NCBI GenBank assembly: GCA_946497955.1
Contig: CAMMMH010000014.1
Location: 1 to 39,539, forward strand
Reading direction: 5' to 3'
DNA length: 39,539 nucleotides
From: an uncultured Mycoplasmatota bacterium
Lineage (GTDB): Bacteria > Bacillota_I > Bacilli_A > RF39 > UBA660
Below the pieces are notes generated by a model. That model searched no databases. It saw only the letters and a list, made by a program, of their open reading frames with translations, and was not told where the DNA came from. Below are positions 8,568 through 16,198 of the stretch, in pieces. Positions within the stretch are counted from its first letter, which is position 1, and each line of letters opens with the position of its first letter. A program made the position numbers and the translations under genes.

Positions 8568-8753
8568 ATGTTATTTAAAAGAGTTGACCCTAAGACTGAG
8601 TTAGAAGGAATTGATAGAGCGGTAGAAATTTTAAACGATAGATTTCAAAAGAAACTAATTAGTCTAGAAGAATTTAATAAGAAGTCACTTGAGTTTGGGA
8701 AAAGAAAAGCTAAGTGTCTTAAAAAGTTAGAAAAAGGTAACAAAAAATATTAA
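8568..8753 (+). CDS. conserved-looking small protein after der, unknown function
   Basis: 61 residues, mostly helical and highly charged (many K and E). It starts two bases after the der stop, with GGAG inside the end of der, so it is surely cotranslated. A central predicted helix-turn-helix hairpin (RAVEILNDRFQKKLISLEEF followed by NKKSLEFGKR) is reminiscent of SHOCT-type short C-terminal domains (xLKxLLDxGxISExEFexxK), but no partner domain is present. I do not recognise a named family. Tight coupling to der may reflect a translation-related or merely positional association. Confidence 0.65.
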   Translation: MLFKRVDPKTELEGIDRAVEILNDRFQKKLISLEEFNKKSLEFGKRKAKCLKKLEKGNKKY

Positions 8754-8780
8754 ACCTCATACTATAGAAGTAGGAGGTTT
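8752..8780 (+). promoter_or_regulatory. hairpin enclosing the spoVIF ribosome-binding site
   Basis: AAACCTC (8752-8758) pairs perfectly with GAGGTTT (8774-8780) across a 15-base loop. The Shine-Dalgarno AGGAGG (8773-8778) lies in the 3' arm, so the folded mRNA would hide it. The lack of a T run after the arm argues against a simple terminator. Confidence 0.45.
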
Positions 8781-8783
8781 TCT

Positions 8784-9023
8784 ATGTTTGGAGATAGTTT
8801 TTTTAAGAAAGTTGAACAAAAGACTAATGTTAATAAAGATACCATTTTATCTTTAGCAGACAAATTACAGAAAGGTAATATGAAAGATGAGAAAGTACTT
8901 TCAGAAGTAGTTGATGAGATTGCTAATATGACTGGGAAAAGTGTAAGTAGTGAGAAGAAAGAAAAAATAATAAAAACGATTATGAAAGATGAAGTTCCTG
9001 ATAATGTTGATAAAATGTTTTAA
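8784..9023 (+). CDS. spoVIF: stage VI sporulation protein F family (SpoVIF)
   Basis: This 79-residue protein matches the SpoVIF (YjcC) family over its whole length. It shows FFKKVEQKTNV near the start, then LADKLQKGNMKDEKVLSEVV, the basic MTGKSVSSEKKEKIIKTI segment and the short PDNVDKMF end. In Bacillus SpoVIF acts late in the mother cell and helps coat assembly and GerE activity. The ATG follows AGGAGG within a small hairpin. It lies 30 bases after the gene behind der, so it may be read from the der promoter as well as a sporulation promoter inside the upstream gene, which I cannot identify. Confidence 0.8.
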   Translation: MFGDSFFKKVEQKTNVNKDTILSLADKLQKGNMKDEKVLSEVVDEIANMTGKSVSSEKKEKIIKTIMKDEVPDNVDKMF

Positions 9024-9032
9024 ATTTTTTTA

Positions 9033-9148
9033 AAAAAGTATGAATTTTGTAAATTGACCCTATTTTTGGAGGTCAATTTTTAATTTTCCCTTAGGGAATT
9101 TACTAAATTCAGGGCATATTTTTCTCGAATTTACAAAATTCACTTTTT
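9033..9148. repeat. nested inverted-repeat element after spoVIF
   Basis: Outer arms TGAATTTTGTAAATT (9041-9055) and its complement (9128-9142) match perfectly over 15 bases and extend with a two-base bulge into AAAAAGT. Inside are a 9-bp hairpin (9051-9059 with 9071-9079), CCC-TTA-GGG (9088-9096) and the palindrome GAATTTACTAAATTC (9096-9110). The first hairpin is followed by TTAATTTT and may terminate the der/spoVIF transcript. Bases 9051-9055 can pair in either the outer or the inner stem. No open reading frame is present. Confidence 0.7.
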
Positions 9149-9174
9149 GCATTCATTTTCTTTATATGTTAGAG

Positions 9175-9204
9175 TTGTAGACATCTACGTAGAAATATTA
9201 ATAT
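9175..9204 (+). promoter_or_regulatory. possible promoter with overlapping palindromes
   Basis: -35 TTGTAG (9175-9180), about 18 bases, then -10 TAATAT (9199-9204). The spacer holds the overlapping dyads GTAGA-CA-TCTAC and TCTACGTAGA (9177-9193), which could be an operator for the two following genes. Confidence 0.4.
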
Positions 9205-9223
9205 TTGATTGGAGGAATTATAT

Positions 9224-9637
9224 ATGAATGATGAAATAATAAAGTTTAAAAAGGGGAAAACTTTAATAATGATTGCAGAGGGTGACCCTTTAGAAAAGTC
9301 AGGAAAAGCTAGTAAAGAAACCAATAGAAGTGACTATACTGAACCTAGTGATGATAAAGTTAAGGAAGCATTAGATAGCTTAAAAGCAGATGGTATAGAA
9401 GATCTTTATCTATATTGTAGAAAAACTACTACCAATAATTGTAATGAGCCAAAATTAGATAAAGCTTCTTATACGGAAGGACTTGATAGAGGTATTGATA
9501 TTGGTCTTGATTTAGGTGCTAAAGAAAAAAGAGTATCTATTGCCAAGTCTATGATTGAAGATGATGTATCACTTAACAAAGTTGTTAAATATACGGGTTT
9601 AACTTTAGAAGAAATAGATGATTTAGTTTCACTTTAA
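9224..9637 (+). CDS. unknown protein with an Rpn/transposase-like C-terminal tail
   Basis: 137 residues from ATG 9224, eight bases after GGAGG. The N-terminal 85 residues are acidic and polar with no recognised domain; they include ALDSLKADGIEDLYLYCRKT and three cysteines. The last 50 residues, with spaced glycines (EGLDRGIDIGLDLGAKEK) then IAKSMIEDDVSL and YTGLTLEEIDDL, look like the tail found after the nuclease domain in Rpn (PD-(D/E)XK) recombination-promoting nucleases. The nuclease domain itself is absent. The gene is followed 12 bases later by a second protein with the same tail. Its function is unknown; a decayed or re-used Rpn relative is possible. Confidence 0.6.
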   Translation: MNDEIIKFKKGKTLIMIAEGDPLEKSGKASKETNRSDYTEPSDDKVKEALDSLKADGIEDLYLYCRKTTTNNCNEPKLDKASYTEGLDRGIDIGLDLGAKEKRVSIAKSMIEDDVSLNKVVKYTGLTLEEIDDLVSL

Positions 9638-9649
9638 TAGAGGCTTCTA

Positions 9650-9871
9650 ATGAAAATTTTCAAAAGAAAACTTAATAAATCTGAATATTTAAGTATTGAA
9701 GAAATAAAATCGCAATATTATGAGAAAGGCTATGATGATGGAATAAGTGATGGAGACTATGATGCTAGAATAGATATTGCTAAGTCACTTCTTAAGACTA
9801 AGCTTGCAAAAAATGAGATAATTAAAATTACAGGTATTAGTCCCCAGGTATTAAAAGACTTAAATTCGTAA
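9650..9871 (+). CDS. small protein sharing the Rpn-like tail
   Basis: 73 residues, nearly all tail: YEKGYDDGISDGDYDARID followed by IAKSLLKTKLAKNEIIKITG and ISPQVLKDL. It parallels the C-terminus of the preceding gene (AKSM/AKSL, TGLT/TGIS). GAGG precedes the ATG. The last 35 bases overlap the 3' end of the convergent hydrolase gene, and both frames look protein-like there. It may be a partner, a duplication product, or a remnant of the preceding gene. Function unknown. Confidence 0.55.
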   Translation: MKIFKRKLNKSEYLSIEEIKSQYYEKGYDDGISDGDYDARIDIAKSLLKTKLAKNEIIKITGISPQVLKDLNS

Positions 9872-10883
9872 GACAACTTTTAATTAAAGCTTTTATAGTC
9901 TTTATAATATACTTTTTATTAACATCATCTAGTTTATAAATAGCGATTAAGATATTAGGAAGTTTAACTATAAAGTTCTTAGATATTTCATCTAGAGTTG
10001 TTAAGTTAGTTGATTTTAGCACTGTAAAAAGAGAGTCTATAAAGATTTCTCTTTCTTTTTTGGAAAGACTACTAATGAAGTCATTTATAACTTTGTTAGT
10101 GTAGGCAGTACCATCTGATAAGTCCTTTAAGATTATGAAGTTGTTATCTTTAACTAACCAAGAGAAAGGGGCATGTTCTAATATGCCTTTTTCACTACTC
10201 TTTATTATCTTATAATGTTCGTTAGTGTATAAAAGCATGCCTATAATAGATGATGATGGTACTACTTTCTCAATTTTTTCTTTAACACTTTGATAATTAG
10301 AAGTAGTTAAAAATTCTTTCAAGAATCCAGGTCCATCATGAGAATATATCTTAATTACTCTTTTAGATAGTTCTTTATTTAAATTACATCCTGCATAAAC
10401 TGCTAAGTTACCTCCTTTAGAGTGCCCTCCTATATAGAACTTTCTTGGTATTAGTTTAGTTATCTTCTCTACATAGTTTAGGGCTTCTTTTTGAGCTGGT
10501 ACTGGTAACATAAAAGCCATATTAAAATCTTCTTTCCAACCCGTAAGAGTAGAATCTGTTCCTCTAAAAGAAATATACATAGTATTATCAGGAAGTAAGA
10601 AAGTTATAGCAGAGAACTGTTTTTCTATTAAATCATTAGTATCTTCTACATAGAAGCATAGTTCTATATCTTTATAACGATTACTTGCTATAACTCTTTT
10701 AATAAATTCTTTATTCTTTTTAGTTTTAGCAGACTTAAGGACACTTAAATCTTTTAACTTGGTTTTAGTATTTGGAAAATGTAAGTAAGATAAATATGCT
10801 AAGATGAGACTATCTATAATATTAAAAGCTTTTTCAGTAAAAAACTTTTGATTTTTTTCTAAATAGTTTAAAAAATTAGCCAA
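9837..10883 (-). CDS. DUF2974 alpha/beta-hydrolase (lipase-like)
   Basis: 348 residues with the nucleophile elbow GHSKGGNLA (Ser155 in GHSKG) preceded by the strand TMYISFRGTD with an FRGTD oxyanion-type motif. This is the arrangement of DUF2974 hydrolases, relatives of class 3 lipases. Later blocks IYSHDGPGF and the acidic/His residues could complete the triad, but I have not assigned them. There is no signal peptide, so it is probably cytosolic. The start is a TTG at 10883 with AAAGGAG five bases upstream; the ATG just before is out of frame and stops quickly. Substrate unknown. It is divergent from spoIVA and converges with the Rpn-like-tail gene. Confidence 0.75.
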   Translation of the reverse strand: MANFLNYLEKNQKFFTEKAFNIIDSLILAYLSYLHFPNTKTKLKDLSVLKSAKTKKNKEFIKRVIASNRYKDIELCFYVEDTNDLIEKQFSAITFLLPDNTMYISFRGTDSTLTGWKEDFNMAFMLPVPAQKEALNYVEKITKLIPRKFYIGGHSKGGNLAVYAGCNLNKELSKRVIKIYSHDGPGFLKEFLTTSNYQSVKEKIEKVVPSSSIIGMLLYTNEHYKIIKSSEKGILEHAPFSWLVKDNNFIILKDLSDGTAYTNKVINDFISSLSKKEREIFIDSLFTVLKSTNLTTLDEISKNFIVKLPNILIAIYKLDDVNKKYIIKTIKALIKSCLTNLSLLIPGD

Positions 10884-10897
10884 AATTACTCCTTTCT

Positions 10898-10920
10898 TTC
10901 ATAAAAACAAATTTTATGAA
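10898..10920. promoter_or_regulatory. 9-bp inverted repeat between DUF2974 and spoIVA
   Basis: TTCATAAAA (10898-10906) and TTTTATGAA (10912-10920) are perfect complements around a 5-base centre. They lie in the 75-base divergent intergenic region and may be an operator. No convincing sigma-E promoter could be placed for spoIVA: an AAATATT at 10922-10928 resembles a -35, but no matching -10 follows. Confidence 0.4.
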
Positions 10921-10958
10921 TAAATATTTATTAGAATAAGAGAAGAAAGAAGGCTGTG

Positions 10959-12440
10959 ATGTTTATGGAAAAAACAGAAATTATTAAAAATATTGCTTTA
11001 AGAAGTGGTGGTGATATTTATTTAGGTGTTGTTGGAGCGGTTAGAACTGGTAAGAGTACTTTTATTAAGAGAATGGTGGAAACTTTAGTAGTTCCTTATA
11101 TTGAAGATGAATATGAAAAGAAAAGAACACTAGATGAGATTCCTCAAAGTGCTCAGGGTAAGACTATTATGACAACAGAGCCTAAATTCATTCCTAATCA
11201 AGCTGCTAAAGTTAATATTGATGATTTTAGTTGTAATATTAGATTAGTTGATTGTGTTGGTTATGTTATTCCTAATGCTAAGGGGGCAAGTGATGATAAT
11301 GGTCCAAGGATGGTTAAGACTCCTTGGTATGATGAAGAGATTCCTTTTGTAGAGGCTGCTGAAGTTGGTACTGAAAAGGTTATTAAGGATCACTCTACTA
11401 TTGGTATTGTTGTTACTACTGATGGTTCTATTGGTGAGTTTAATAGAAGTGATTATTTAGAAGCTGAGGAGAGAGTTATTGAAGAATTAAAAGCGATTGG
11501 TAAACCTTTTATTGTAGTGCTTAATACAACTCATCCTACTCTACCTGAAACTGAAAGACTTGCTGAATCTATTAAAGAAGCACATAATGTTCCTGTTTTA
11601 CCTATTAATGTAGAGGCTATGAACGAAAGAGAAATGATTAGTATTTTAAGAGAGGCTTTATATGAGTTCCCTGTCTTAGAAGTTAAAGTTAATATGCCTG
11701 AGTGGATTGCCATATTAAATGCTAATAATCCTATTAAACGTAAATATATTGATGTTATAAAAGAAAGTGTTATGGAAGTTGATAAGTTAAGAGATATTGA
11801 AAAGATTACTGACCACTTTAGAAGTAATGATGTGATAGAGAAAGCTTATTTATCTGATGTAGATCCTTCTACTGGTATTGTTACTATTAATTTAGAGGCT
11901 CCTAGTTCACTATATAGTGATGTCTTAAGAAATATTATTAAGATAGATGTTACTAGTAAAGCGGGATTATTATCGCTATTCCAAGACTATGAAGAAGCGA
12001 AGAGTGAATATGACCAGATTAAATATGCTTTAAAAATGGTTAAACAGACTGGTTATGGTGTTGCTACTCCAACGCTTTCTGATATGAAATTAGATACACC
12101 TGAGATTATTAAACAAGGACCCAGATATGGAATTAAACTTAAGGCCGTGGCAAGTTCGATACATATGATAAGGGTCGATGTTAATTCTACTTTTGAACCT
12201 ATTATTGGTAGTGAAGTTCAAAGTAAAGAGTTAATTGATTACTTAATGAGAGATTATGAAAATAATCCTAGTGAGATATGGAAGAGTGAAATATTTGGTA
12301 GAAGTTTAGATAATATTGTTCAAGAAGGAATACAAGCGAAAATTAATTCTATGCCAGATAATATTAGATATAAATTACAACAAACTTTAACTAAGGTTGT
12401 TAATAAAGGTTCTAACAACATGATTGCTATAGTTCTCTAA
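10959..12440 (+). CDS. spoIVA: stage IV sporulation protein A, spore-coat ATPase
   Basis: A near-full match to SpoIVA in length and sequence. It starts (from the inner ATG 10965) MEKTEIIKNIALRSGGDIYL, as in Bacillus, then the Walker A GAVRTGKST (about 24-32), the NTPase domain, and a C-terminal region ending in MIAIVL, which in relatives binds SpoVM. SpoIVA hydrolyses ATP to polymerise on the forespore surface and forms the coat basement layer. The start may be ATG 10959 (five bases from GAAGG) or ATG 10965 (eleven bases). An intrinsic terminator follows at once. Its presence shows the organism can build endospores. Confidence 0.97.
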   Translation: MFMEKTEIIKNIALRSGGDIYLGVVGAVRTGKSTFIKRMVETLVVPYIEDEYEKKRTLDEIPQSAQGKTIMTTEPKFIPNQAAKVNIDDFSCNIRLVDCVGYVIPNAKGASDDNGPRMVKTPWYDEEIPFVEAAEVGTEKVIKDHSTIGIVVTTDGSIGEFNRSDYLEAEERVIEELKAIGKPFIVVLNTTHPTLPETERLAESIKEAHNVPVLPINVEAMNEREMISILREALYEFPVLEVKVNMPEWIAILNANNPIKRKYIDVIKESVMEVDKLRDIEKITDHFRSNDVIEKAYLSDVDPSTGIVTINLEAPSSLYSDVLRNIIKIDVTSKAGLLSLFQDYEEAKSEYDQIKYALKMVKQTGYGVATPTLSDMKLDTPEIIKQGPRYGIKLKAVASSIHMIRVDVNSTFEPIIGSEVQSKELIDYLMRDYENNPSEIWKSEIFGRSLDNIVQEGIQAKINSMPDNIRYKLQQTLTKVVNKGSNNMIAIVL

Positions 12441-12455
12441 CTGAGAACTTTTTTT
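12431..12455 (+). terminator. intrinsic terminator of spoIVA
   Basis: AGTTCTC pairs with GAGAACT around the loop TAACT, followed by seven T. The spoIVA stop codon is in the loop, and the 5' arm encodes its last codons. The end of the convergent gene also lies here. Confidence 0.85.
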
Positions 12456-12844
12456 GTGTCTATAATAATATTAGAGTGTTCTATTAGATGTAAATAATCT
12501 TTTAGACTTAGAGTATCCACATCTATTTTACTTTTAAACTCTGGAAAGTCTGTTTCATCTATTAGTTTTAGATATACTTTTACTTTATCTTTAATAACTA
12601 CTCTTAAATCTACTTCTTCTGAGAAATCAAAGGTGTCTATTTTCTCTACTTTTAAAATAGTTCCTACAATATTATGATGATAAACATCTACTTCGTAAAA
12701 TCCTGGTTCTAATAGATGATATTTATGATTGTAATTTAGAAAGATATGTTTAATTTTAGATATTATTTCTTCTTCTGTTAGACTCTTTAAATCAACTGGC
12801 AATATTAAATAATATAAGGTATCAGATTTTATTATTAACTTCAT
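12437..12844 (-). CDS. hypothetical protein, 135 residues
   Basis: I do not recognise the family. The protein has no membrane segment or signal peptide and looks like alternating beta strands (LIIKSDTLYYLILPVDL, GFYEVDVYHHNIVGTILKVE, LRVVIKDKVKVYLKL) with a C-terminal helix (LSLKDYLHLIEHS). The ATG at 12844 has AGGTGAAG upstream, and TATAAT lies directly before that site, so it may have its own promoter downstream of the ysxC terminator. It is convergent with spoIVA and shares its last bases with the spoIVA terminator. Confidence 0.65.
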   Translation of the reverse strand: MKLIIKSDTLYYLILPVDLKSLTEEEIISKIKHIFLNYNHKYHLLEPGFYEVDVYHHNIVGTILKVEKIDTFDFSEEVDLRVVIKDKVKVYLKLIDETDFPEFKSKIDVDTLSLKDYLHLIEHSNIIIDTKKVLS

Positions 12845-12865
12845 GAAACTTCACCTATTATAGAG

Positions 12866-12904
12866 TATGAAAAAAGACTTAAATCGTGTCGACGCTTAAG
12901 TCTT
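12866..12904 (-). terminator. intrinsic terminator of ysxC
   Basis: AAGACTTAA (12874-12882) and TTAAGTCTT (12896-12904) are perfect complements, and the minus-strand product continues with a T run. The stem contains the last codons and stop of ysxC. Confidence 0.75.
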
Positions 12905-13472
12905 CTATTGTTTTCATTACTTTATCTTTTCCTTCTTTAGTAACACTTGAGAAAATTACTAAGTCATCTCCTACTACTAGATCAAGGGTATCAGTAATCT
13001 GTTTTTTACATTTATCTTTTTTACTTGCTCCTATTTTATCGGCTTTAGTCGCTACTATAGTTACAGGAAGATTATAGTATTTTAAGAAGTTATACATCAA
13101 GACATCATCTTCAGTTGGTTTATGACGAAAATCTACAATCATAAAGACTCTTTTTAACTGCTTTCTAGTCTCTAAATATTCTTCTATCATTTTACCAAAT
13201 TTTTCTCTTCTTTTTTTACTTACTTCGGCATAACCATAACCTGGTACATCTATTAGATAGAACTCTTTATTTACTTCATAGAAGTTAAGGGTTTGGGTTT
13301 TTCCAGGATGAGATGAAGTTCTAGCAAGGTTTTTTCTTCCTAAAAGTGTATTGATAAAACTACTTTTACCAACATTACTACGTCCTACTAAAAGGAATTC
13401 GCTTTTCATATCTTCAGGATATTGACTACGACGGGTAGCCATAATCTTAAGTTCGGCACTAGTTATTTTCAT
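12879..13472 (-). CDS. ysxC: ribosome biogenesis GTPase YsxC/EngB
   Basis: 197 residues, typical for EngB. The P-loop GRSNVGKSS is at residues 30-38, followed by the Thr-bearing switch I HPGKTQTLNF, switch II DVPGYGYAEV and the base-specificity motif TKADK. It is needed for 50S ribosomal subunit assembly. The ATG lies inside the 3' end of nrnA (14-base overlap), with GAGATGAG acting as ribosome-binding site, so the two are translationally coupled. The transcript ends at the strong terminator overlapping its stop. Confidence 0.95.
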   Translation of the reverse strand: MKITSAELKIMATRRSQYPEDMKSEFLLVGRSNVGKSSFINTLLGRKNLARTSSHPGKTQTLNFYEVNKEFYLIDVPGYGYAEVSKKRREKFGKMIEEYLETRKQLKRVFMIVDFRHKPTEDDVLMYNFLKYYNLPVTIVATKADKIGASKKDKCKKQITDTLDLVVGDDLVIFSSVTKEGKDKVMKTIEDLSVDTI

Positions 13473-14424
13473 GTTTACTCATCTCTTTCTTTATATAGTT
13501 TTCTGTTGCATAATCAATATCAGAGATTAAGGCTTCGGCTTCATCAATTGATGATAGTCTTGCTCCACTTGCCATAGCATGACCTCCACCATTATATTTT
13601 TCGGCGATTTTATTAATCTCTGGTCCTCTACTTCTAATATTGACACGAACATTATTGTTTTTAACATCTTCGGTTACAATAATCCAAACTAAGACTTCAT
13701 CTATAAAGTTAAAGTTATTAATCATATTACCTGCTGAGGCACTATCAGCTTTAAACTTAGTAATAATATCATTAGTTAAGATGATATAGGCAACACCATT
13801 TTCTGTTACTTTCATATTTAAAGAGATATATCCTTCTAATCTTACTTCTTTTAAAGGTCTTAAATATAGGTTTGTATAAATATCTGATAGTTTAAGGGGA
13901 TATTTAGATAAATATGTACTTACAAGATTAAAAGTTTTAGAGGTAGAACTATCAAATAGGAATCTATTTGAGTCTGATACTAGTCCATAGTATAAAAGTT
14001 TTGCTATCTCACTATTACATTTTAACTTAGTCTTAAGTAATAGTTCCATCAATATTTCAGATGTACTGCTAGCACTATCATCTATGTATTCTAGGCCACC
14101 AAAGTCTTCTATAAAAGGATGATGGTCTATTTTAATAGTCATACTTGCTTTACTATAATCTTTATAATCTATTCTTTTTTTATCTGGGGTATCTAAAACT
14201 ATTAGAAGAAAGTTATCAAAGTCTTCTAACTTATCTAATTTTCCCATATAGGAAAACTTTGAAGAACCATTACCTACAGCATAAACATTCTTATTAGGAA
14301 ATGTTAATTTAATAGATTCTTTTAAGGCAAGCTGACTCGCTAGGGCATCAGGATCTACTCCTATATGTCTTGCAATTACAATTGTATTATATTTTTTTAT
14401 CTCTTTATATATTTTTTTAAACAT
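13459..14424 (-). CDS. nrnA: DHH-family oligoribonuclease / pAp phosphatase NrnA
   Basis: About 321 residues with the two-domain DHH/DHHA1 layout. The N-terminal domain shows ARHIGVDPDALAS, LDTPD and the DHH motif IKIDHHPF, which bind Mn; the C-terminal domain ends with the substrate loop GGGHAMASGA. NrnA degrades short RNA oligomers from the 5' end and hydrolyses 3'-phosphoadenosine 5'-phosphate. The start may be ATG 14424 or an in-frame TTG at 14436 four codons earlier; the ATG is preferred. It begins just after the ackA stop and overlaps ysxC, so ackA, nrnA and ysxC form one operon. Confidence 0.92.
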   Translation of the reverse strand: MFKKIYKEIKKYNTIVIARHIGVDPDALASQLALKESIKLTFPNKNVYAVGNGSSKFSYMGKLDKLEDFDNFLLIVLDTPDKKRIDYKDYSKASMTIKIDHHPFIEDFGGLEYIDDSASSTSEILMELLLKTKLKCNSEIAKLLYYGLVSDSNRFLFDSSTSKTFNLVSTYLSKYPLKLSDIYTNLYLRPLKEVRLEGYISLNMKVTENGVAYIILTNDIITKFKADSASAGNMINNFNFIDEVLVWIIVTEDVKNNNVRVNIRSRGPEINKIAEKYNGGGHAMASGARLSSIDEAEALISDIDYATENYIKKEMSKHENN

Positions 14425-14437
14425 AACTTCATCCAAT

Positions 14438-15628
14438 CTAACTAATTAATTTAAGGGTATCTAGAGCGATCATAAGCTCCTCATCTGTTGGAACTACATA
14501 AACAGGGATAGTAGAGTCATCACTACTAATCTTTTTAAATTCTCCCATTACTTTATTAGCTTCACTATCTAGTTTTACACCAAGGCATGCTAAGTTCTCA
14601 CAAACTTTCTTTCTAAATGGTTCACTATTTTCACCAAGTCCTGCAGTAAAGCAGATAACATCGGCTCCTCCTAGTAGGACATAATACTCTGCGATATAGT
14701 TTGTAACTGTTCTTGTGTATTTAAGGAAAGCACGTCTTGCCTTAGCTTTCTTTTCTTCATCATCACTATCCATAGCACTTACTATATCTCTCATATCACT
14801 ACTTATTTCACTAAGTCCAAGTAATCCTGATTTTTTATTTAAATCATCTATTACTTCCTTAGCATTTAATCCTTCTTGTTCCATAACATAGGTAATAATA
14901 GAAGGGTCAACATCACCACTTCTTGTTCCCATCATTATACCTGCTAAAGGAGTGAAGCCCATTGAAGTATCAACACATTTACCATCTTTAATAGCAGTAA
15001 TAGAACCGCCATTACCAACATGACAACTAATTATTCTTAAATCATCTCTACCAAGTTTTTCACTGATGGTTTTAGCGATATATCTATGACTTGTTCCATG
15101 AAAACCATATTTTCTAACACCATGAGCTTTATACCAGAAATAAGGTACTGGGTAAAGGTATGCTTCCTCATCCATAGTTTGATGAAAAGCAGTATCAAAT
15201 ACTCCTACCATAGGAACATCTGGTAATACTTCCTTAAAAGCTTGTATCCCTAAGACATTAGCAGGATTATGTAAAGGAGCGAAGTCTTTAAAAGCGATTA
15301 GGTCATTAACTACCTCATCTGTTATTAAGCATGACTCTTTATACTTATCTTTACCATGAACTAAACGATGTCCTACTCCATCTATTTCATCTAATGATTT
15401 AATAATATTAAGACTAACTAGTTTATCTAATAAAATCTTAACAGCCTCTGTATGAGTTGCAAGTTCTGCTTCTGTTTTTATTTTCTCACCATTATATTTA
15501 ATAGTATAACTACTTCCATCTATACCAATACGTTCAAATAGTCCTGAAGCGATTACTTTTTTATCGTCCATATCGAAAAGACTAAACTTCAAAGAACTAC
15601 TTCCTGCATTAATAGATATTATTTTCAT
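14438..15628 (-). CDS. ackA: acetate kinase (copy 1)
   Basis: 396 residues, the normal length. Diagnostic motifs include INAGSSSLKF at the start, VGHRLVHG, DTAFHQTM, YGFHGTSHRY with the catalytic-site His, the nucleotide loop GNGGSI, MGTRSGD with its active-site Arg and the C-terminal VPTDEELMIA. AckA makes ATP from acetyl phosphate in fermentation. The ATG follows AGAAGGAA. A clear promoter sits just upstream within the 88-bp repeat. A second, divergent copy lies 4.4 kb away, across an accessory island; no phosphotransacetylase gene is in the window. Confidence 0.96.
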   Translation of the reverse strand: MKIISINAGSSSLKFSLFDMDDKKVIASGLFERIGIDGSSYTIKYNGEKIKTEAELATHTEAVKILLDKLVSLNIIKSLDEIDGVGHRLVHGKDKYKESCLITDEVVNDLIAFKDFAPLHNPANVLGIQAFKEVLPDVPMVGVFDTAFHQTMDEEAYLYPVPYFWYKAHGVRKYGFHGTSHRYIAKTISEKLGRDDLRIISCHVGNGGSITAIKDGKCVDTSMGFTPLAGIMMGTRSGDVDPSIITYVMEQEGLNAKEVIDDLNKKSGLLGLSEISSDMRDIVSAMDSDDEEKKAKARRAFLKYTRTVTNYIAEYYVLLGGADVICFTAGLGENSEPFRKKVCENLACLGVKLDSEANKVMGEFKKISSDDSTIPVYVVPTDEELMIALDTLKLIS

Positions 15629-15638
15629 ATATATTCCT

Positions 15639-15726
15639 TCTTTCTTTAAATCTACTAGTATTATACTATAGATTAAGGATTTTTCAAAGTATTAGGCAAG
15701 AAAGTTCATAATAAGTGCAGTTATTA
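15639..15726. repeat. 88-bp direct repeat, copy A
   Basis: This segment matches 17390-17477 at 84 of 88 positions (offset 1751). It holds the ackA promoter and, at 15692-15726, a duplicate of the last codons of the RhuM-Fic gene, detached from that gene. The two copies bound the two-gene cassette. Confidence 0.95.
15660..15687 (-). promoter_or_regulatory. sigma-A promoter of ackA copy 1
   Basis: Minus strand: -35 TTGAAA (15682-15687), 16-base spacer, -10 TATAAT (15660-15665). The -10 is at the centre of the dyad TAGTAT-T-ATACTA (15656-15668). Confidence 0.75.
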
Positions 15727-15800
15727 TGGCTTTATCAATAATAATCTTGTAAATAATAATATCTATATATTTTAAACACCTTTCCCTTACAATGAAAAAA

Positions 15801-15809
15801 TGCTATAAT
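15801..15809 (+). promoter_or_regulatory. extended -10 promoter of the 121-residue gene
   Basis: TGCTATAAT is a perfect extended -10 element 24 bases before the ATG, with no good -35 in front. Confidence 0.6.
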
Positions 15810-15832
15810 TCCTTTATAAGGAGTGATTTTAG

Positions 15833-16198
15833 ATGGAAAGTAATAATGTTTTTAAAGTTGGCAAACTACAAAATTTAGATAGTAAAATAGAAGTAAGTGA
15901 GTTAGAAAATGGTTGTTTAGATTTTTTTATCAGTTCTAATTCTAAACAAGATTATTCATTAGAATTTACTAGTGCAATAACTAAAAAAGATTTTTTAGAA
16001 TTTGAACTTGGAAAAGAAATGAATTTACAAAAATTTATTGATACCAATGATATTGTTGTTGGAGAAAATGGGTCATTTAATTTAAATTGCAGTTTTGACT
16101 TAAGGATTAATCACTATATTCCTAATTCTTTTTTGTTAATTCTATCGGTTAGAACAGAAGAAACTTATTTATATATTGAGAATGAATTCAAACTATAA
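15833..16198 (+). CDS. unknown protein in the repeat-bounded cassette
   Basis: 121 residues, no recognised family, no membrane segment. It appears beta-rich (KIEVSELENGCLDFFISSNS, YSLEFTSAITKKDFLEFELG) with an acidic bias and ends in ETYLYIENEFKL, like a small cytosolic domain. The ATG has AAGGAG nine bases upstream and its own extended -10 promoter. It is the only plus-strand gene for several kilobases and converges on the metalloprotease-like gene with a 6-base overlap of 3' ends. Placement in a mobile-looking cassette suggests transfer, but the function is unknown. Confidence 0.7.
   Translation: MESNNVFKVGKLQNLDSKIEVSELENGCLDFFISSNSKQDYSLEFTSAITKKDFLEFELGKEMNLQKFIDTNDIVVGENGSFNLNCSFDLRINHYIPNSFLLILSVRTEETYLYIENEFKL

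Noticed and set aside
10922-10928. AAATATT as a sigma-E -35 for spoIVA
   Set aside because: No CATACA-like -10 lies at the required distance.
15639-15726. Copy A of the 88-bp repeat as a separate small gene
   Set aside because: It contains only the last codons of RhuM-Fic plus promoter sequence and has no start.
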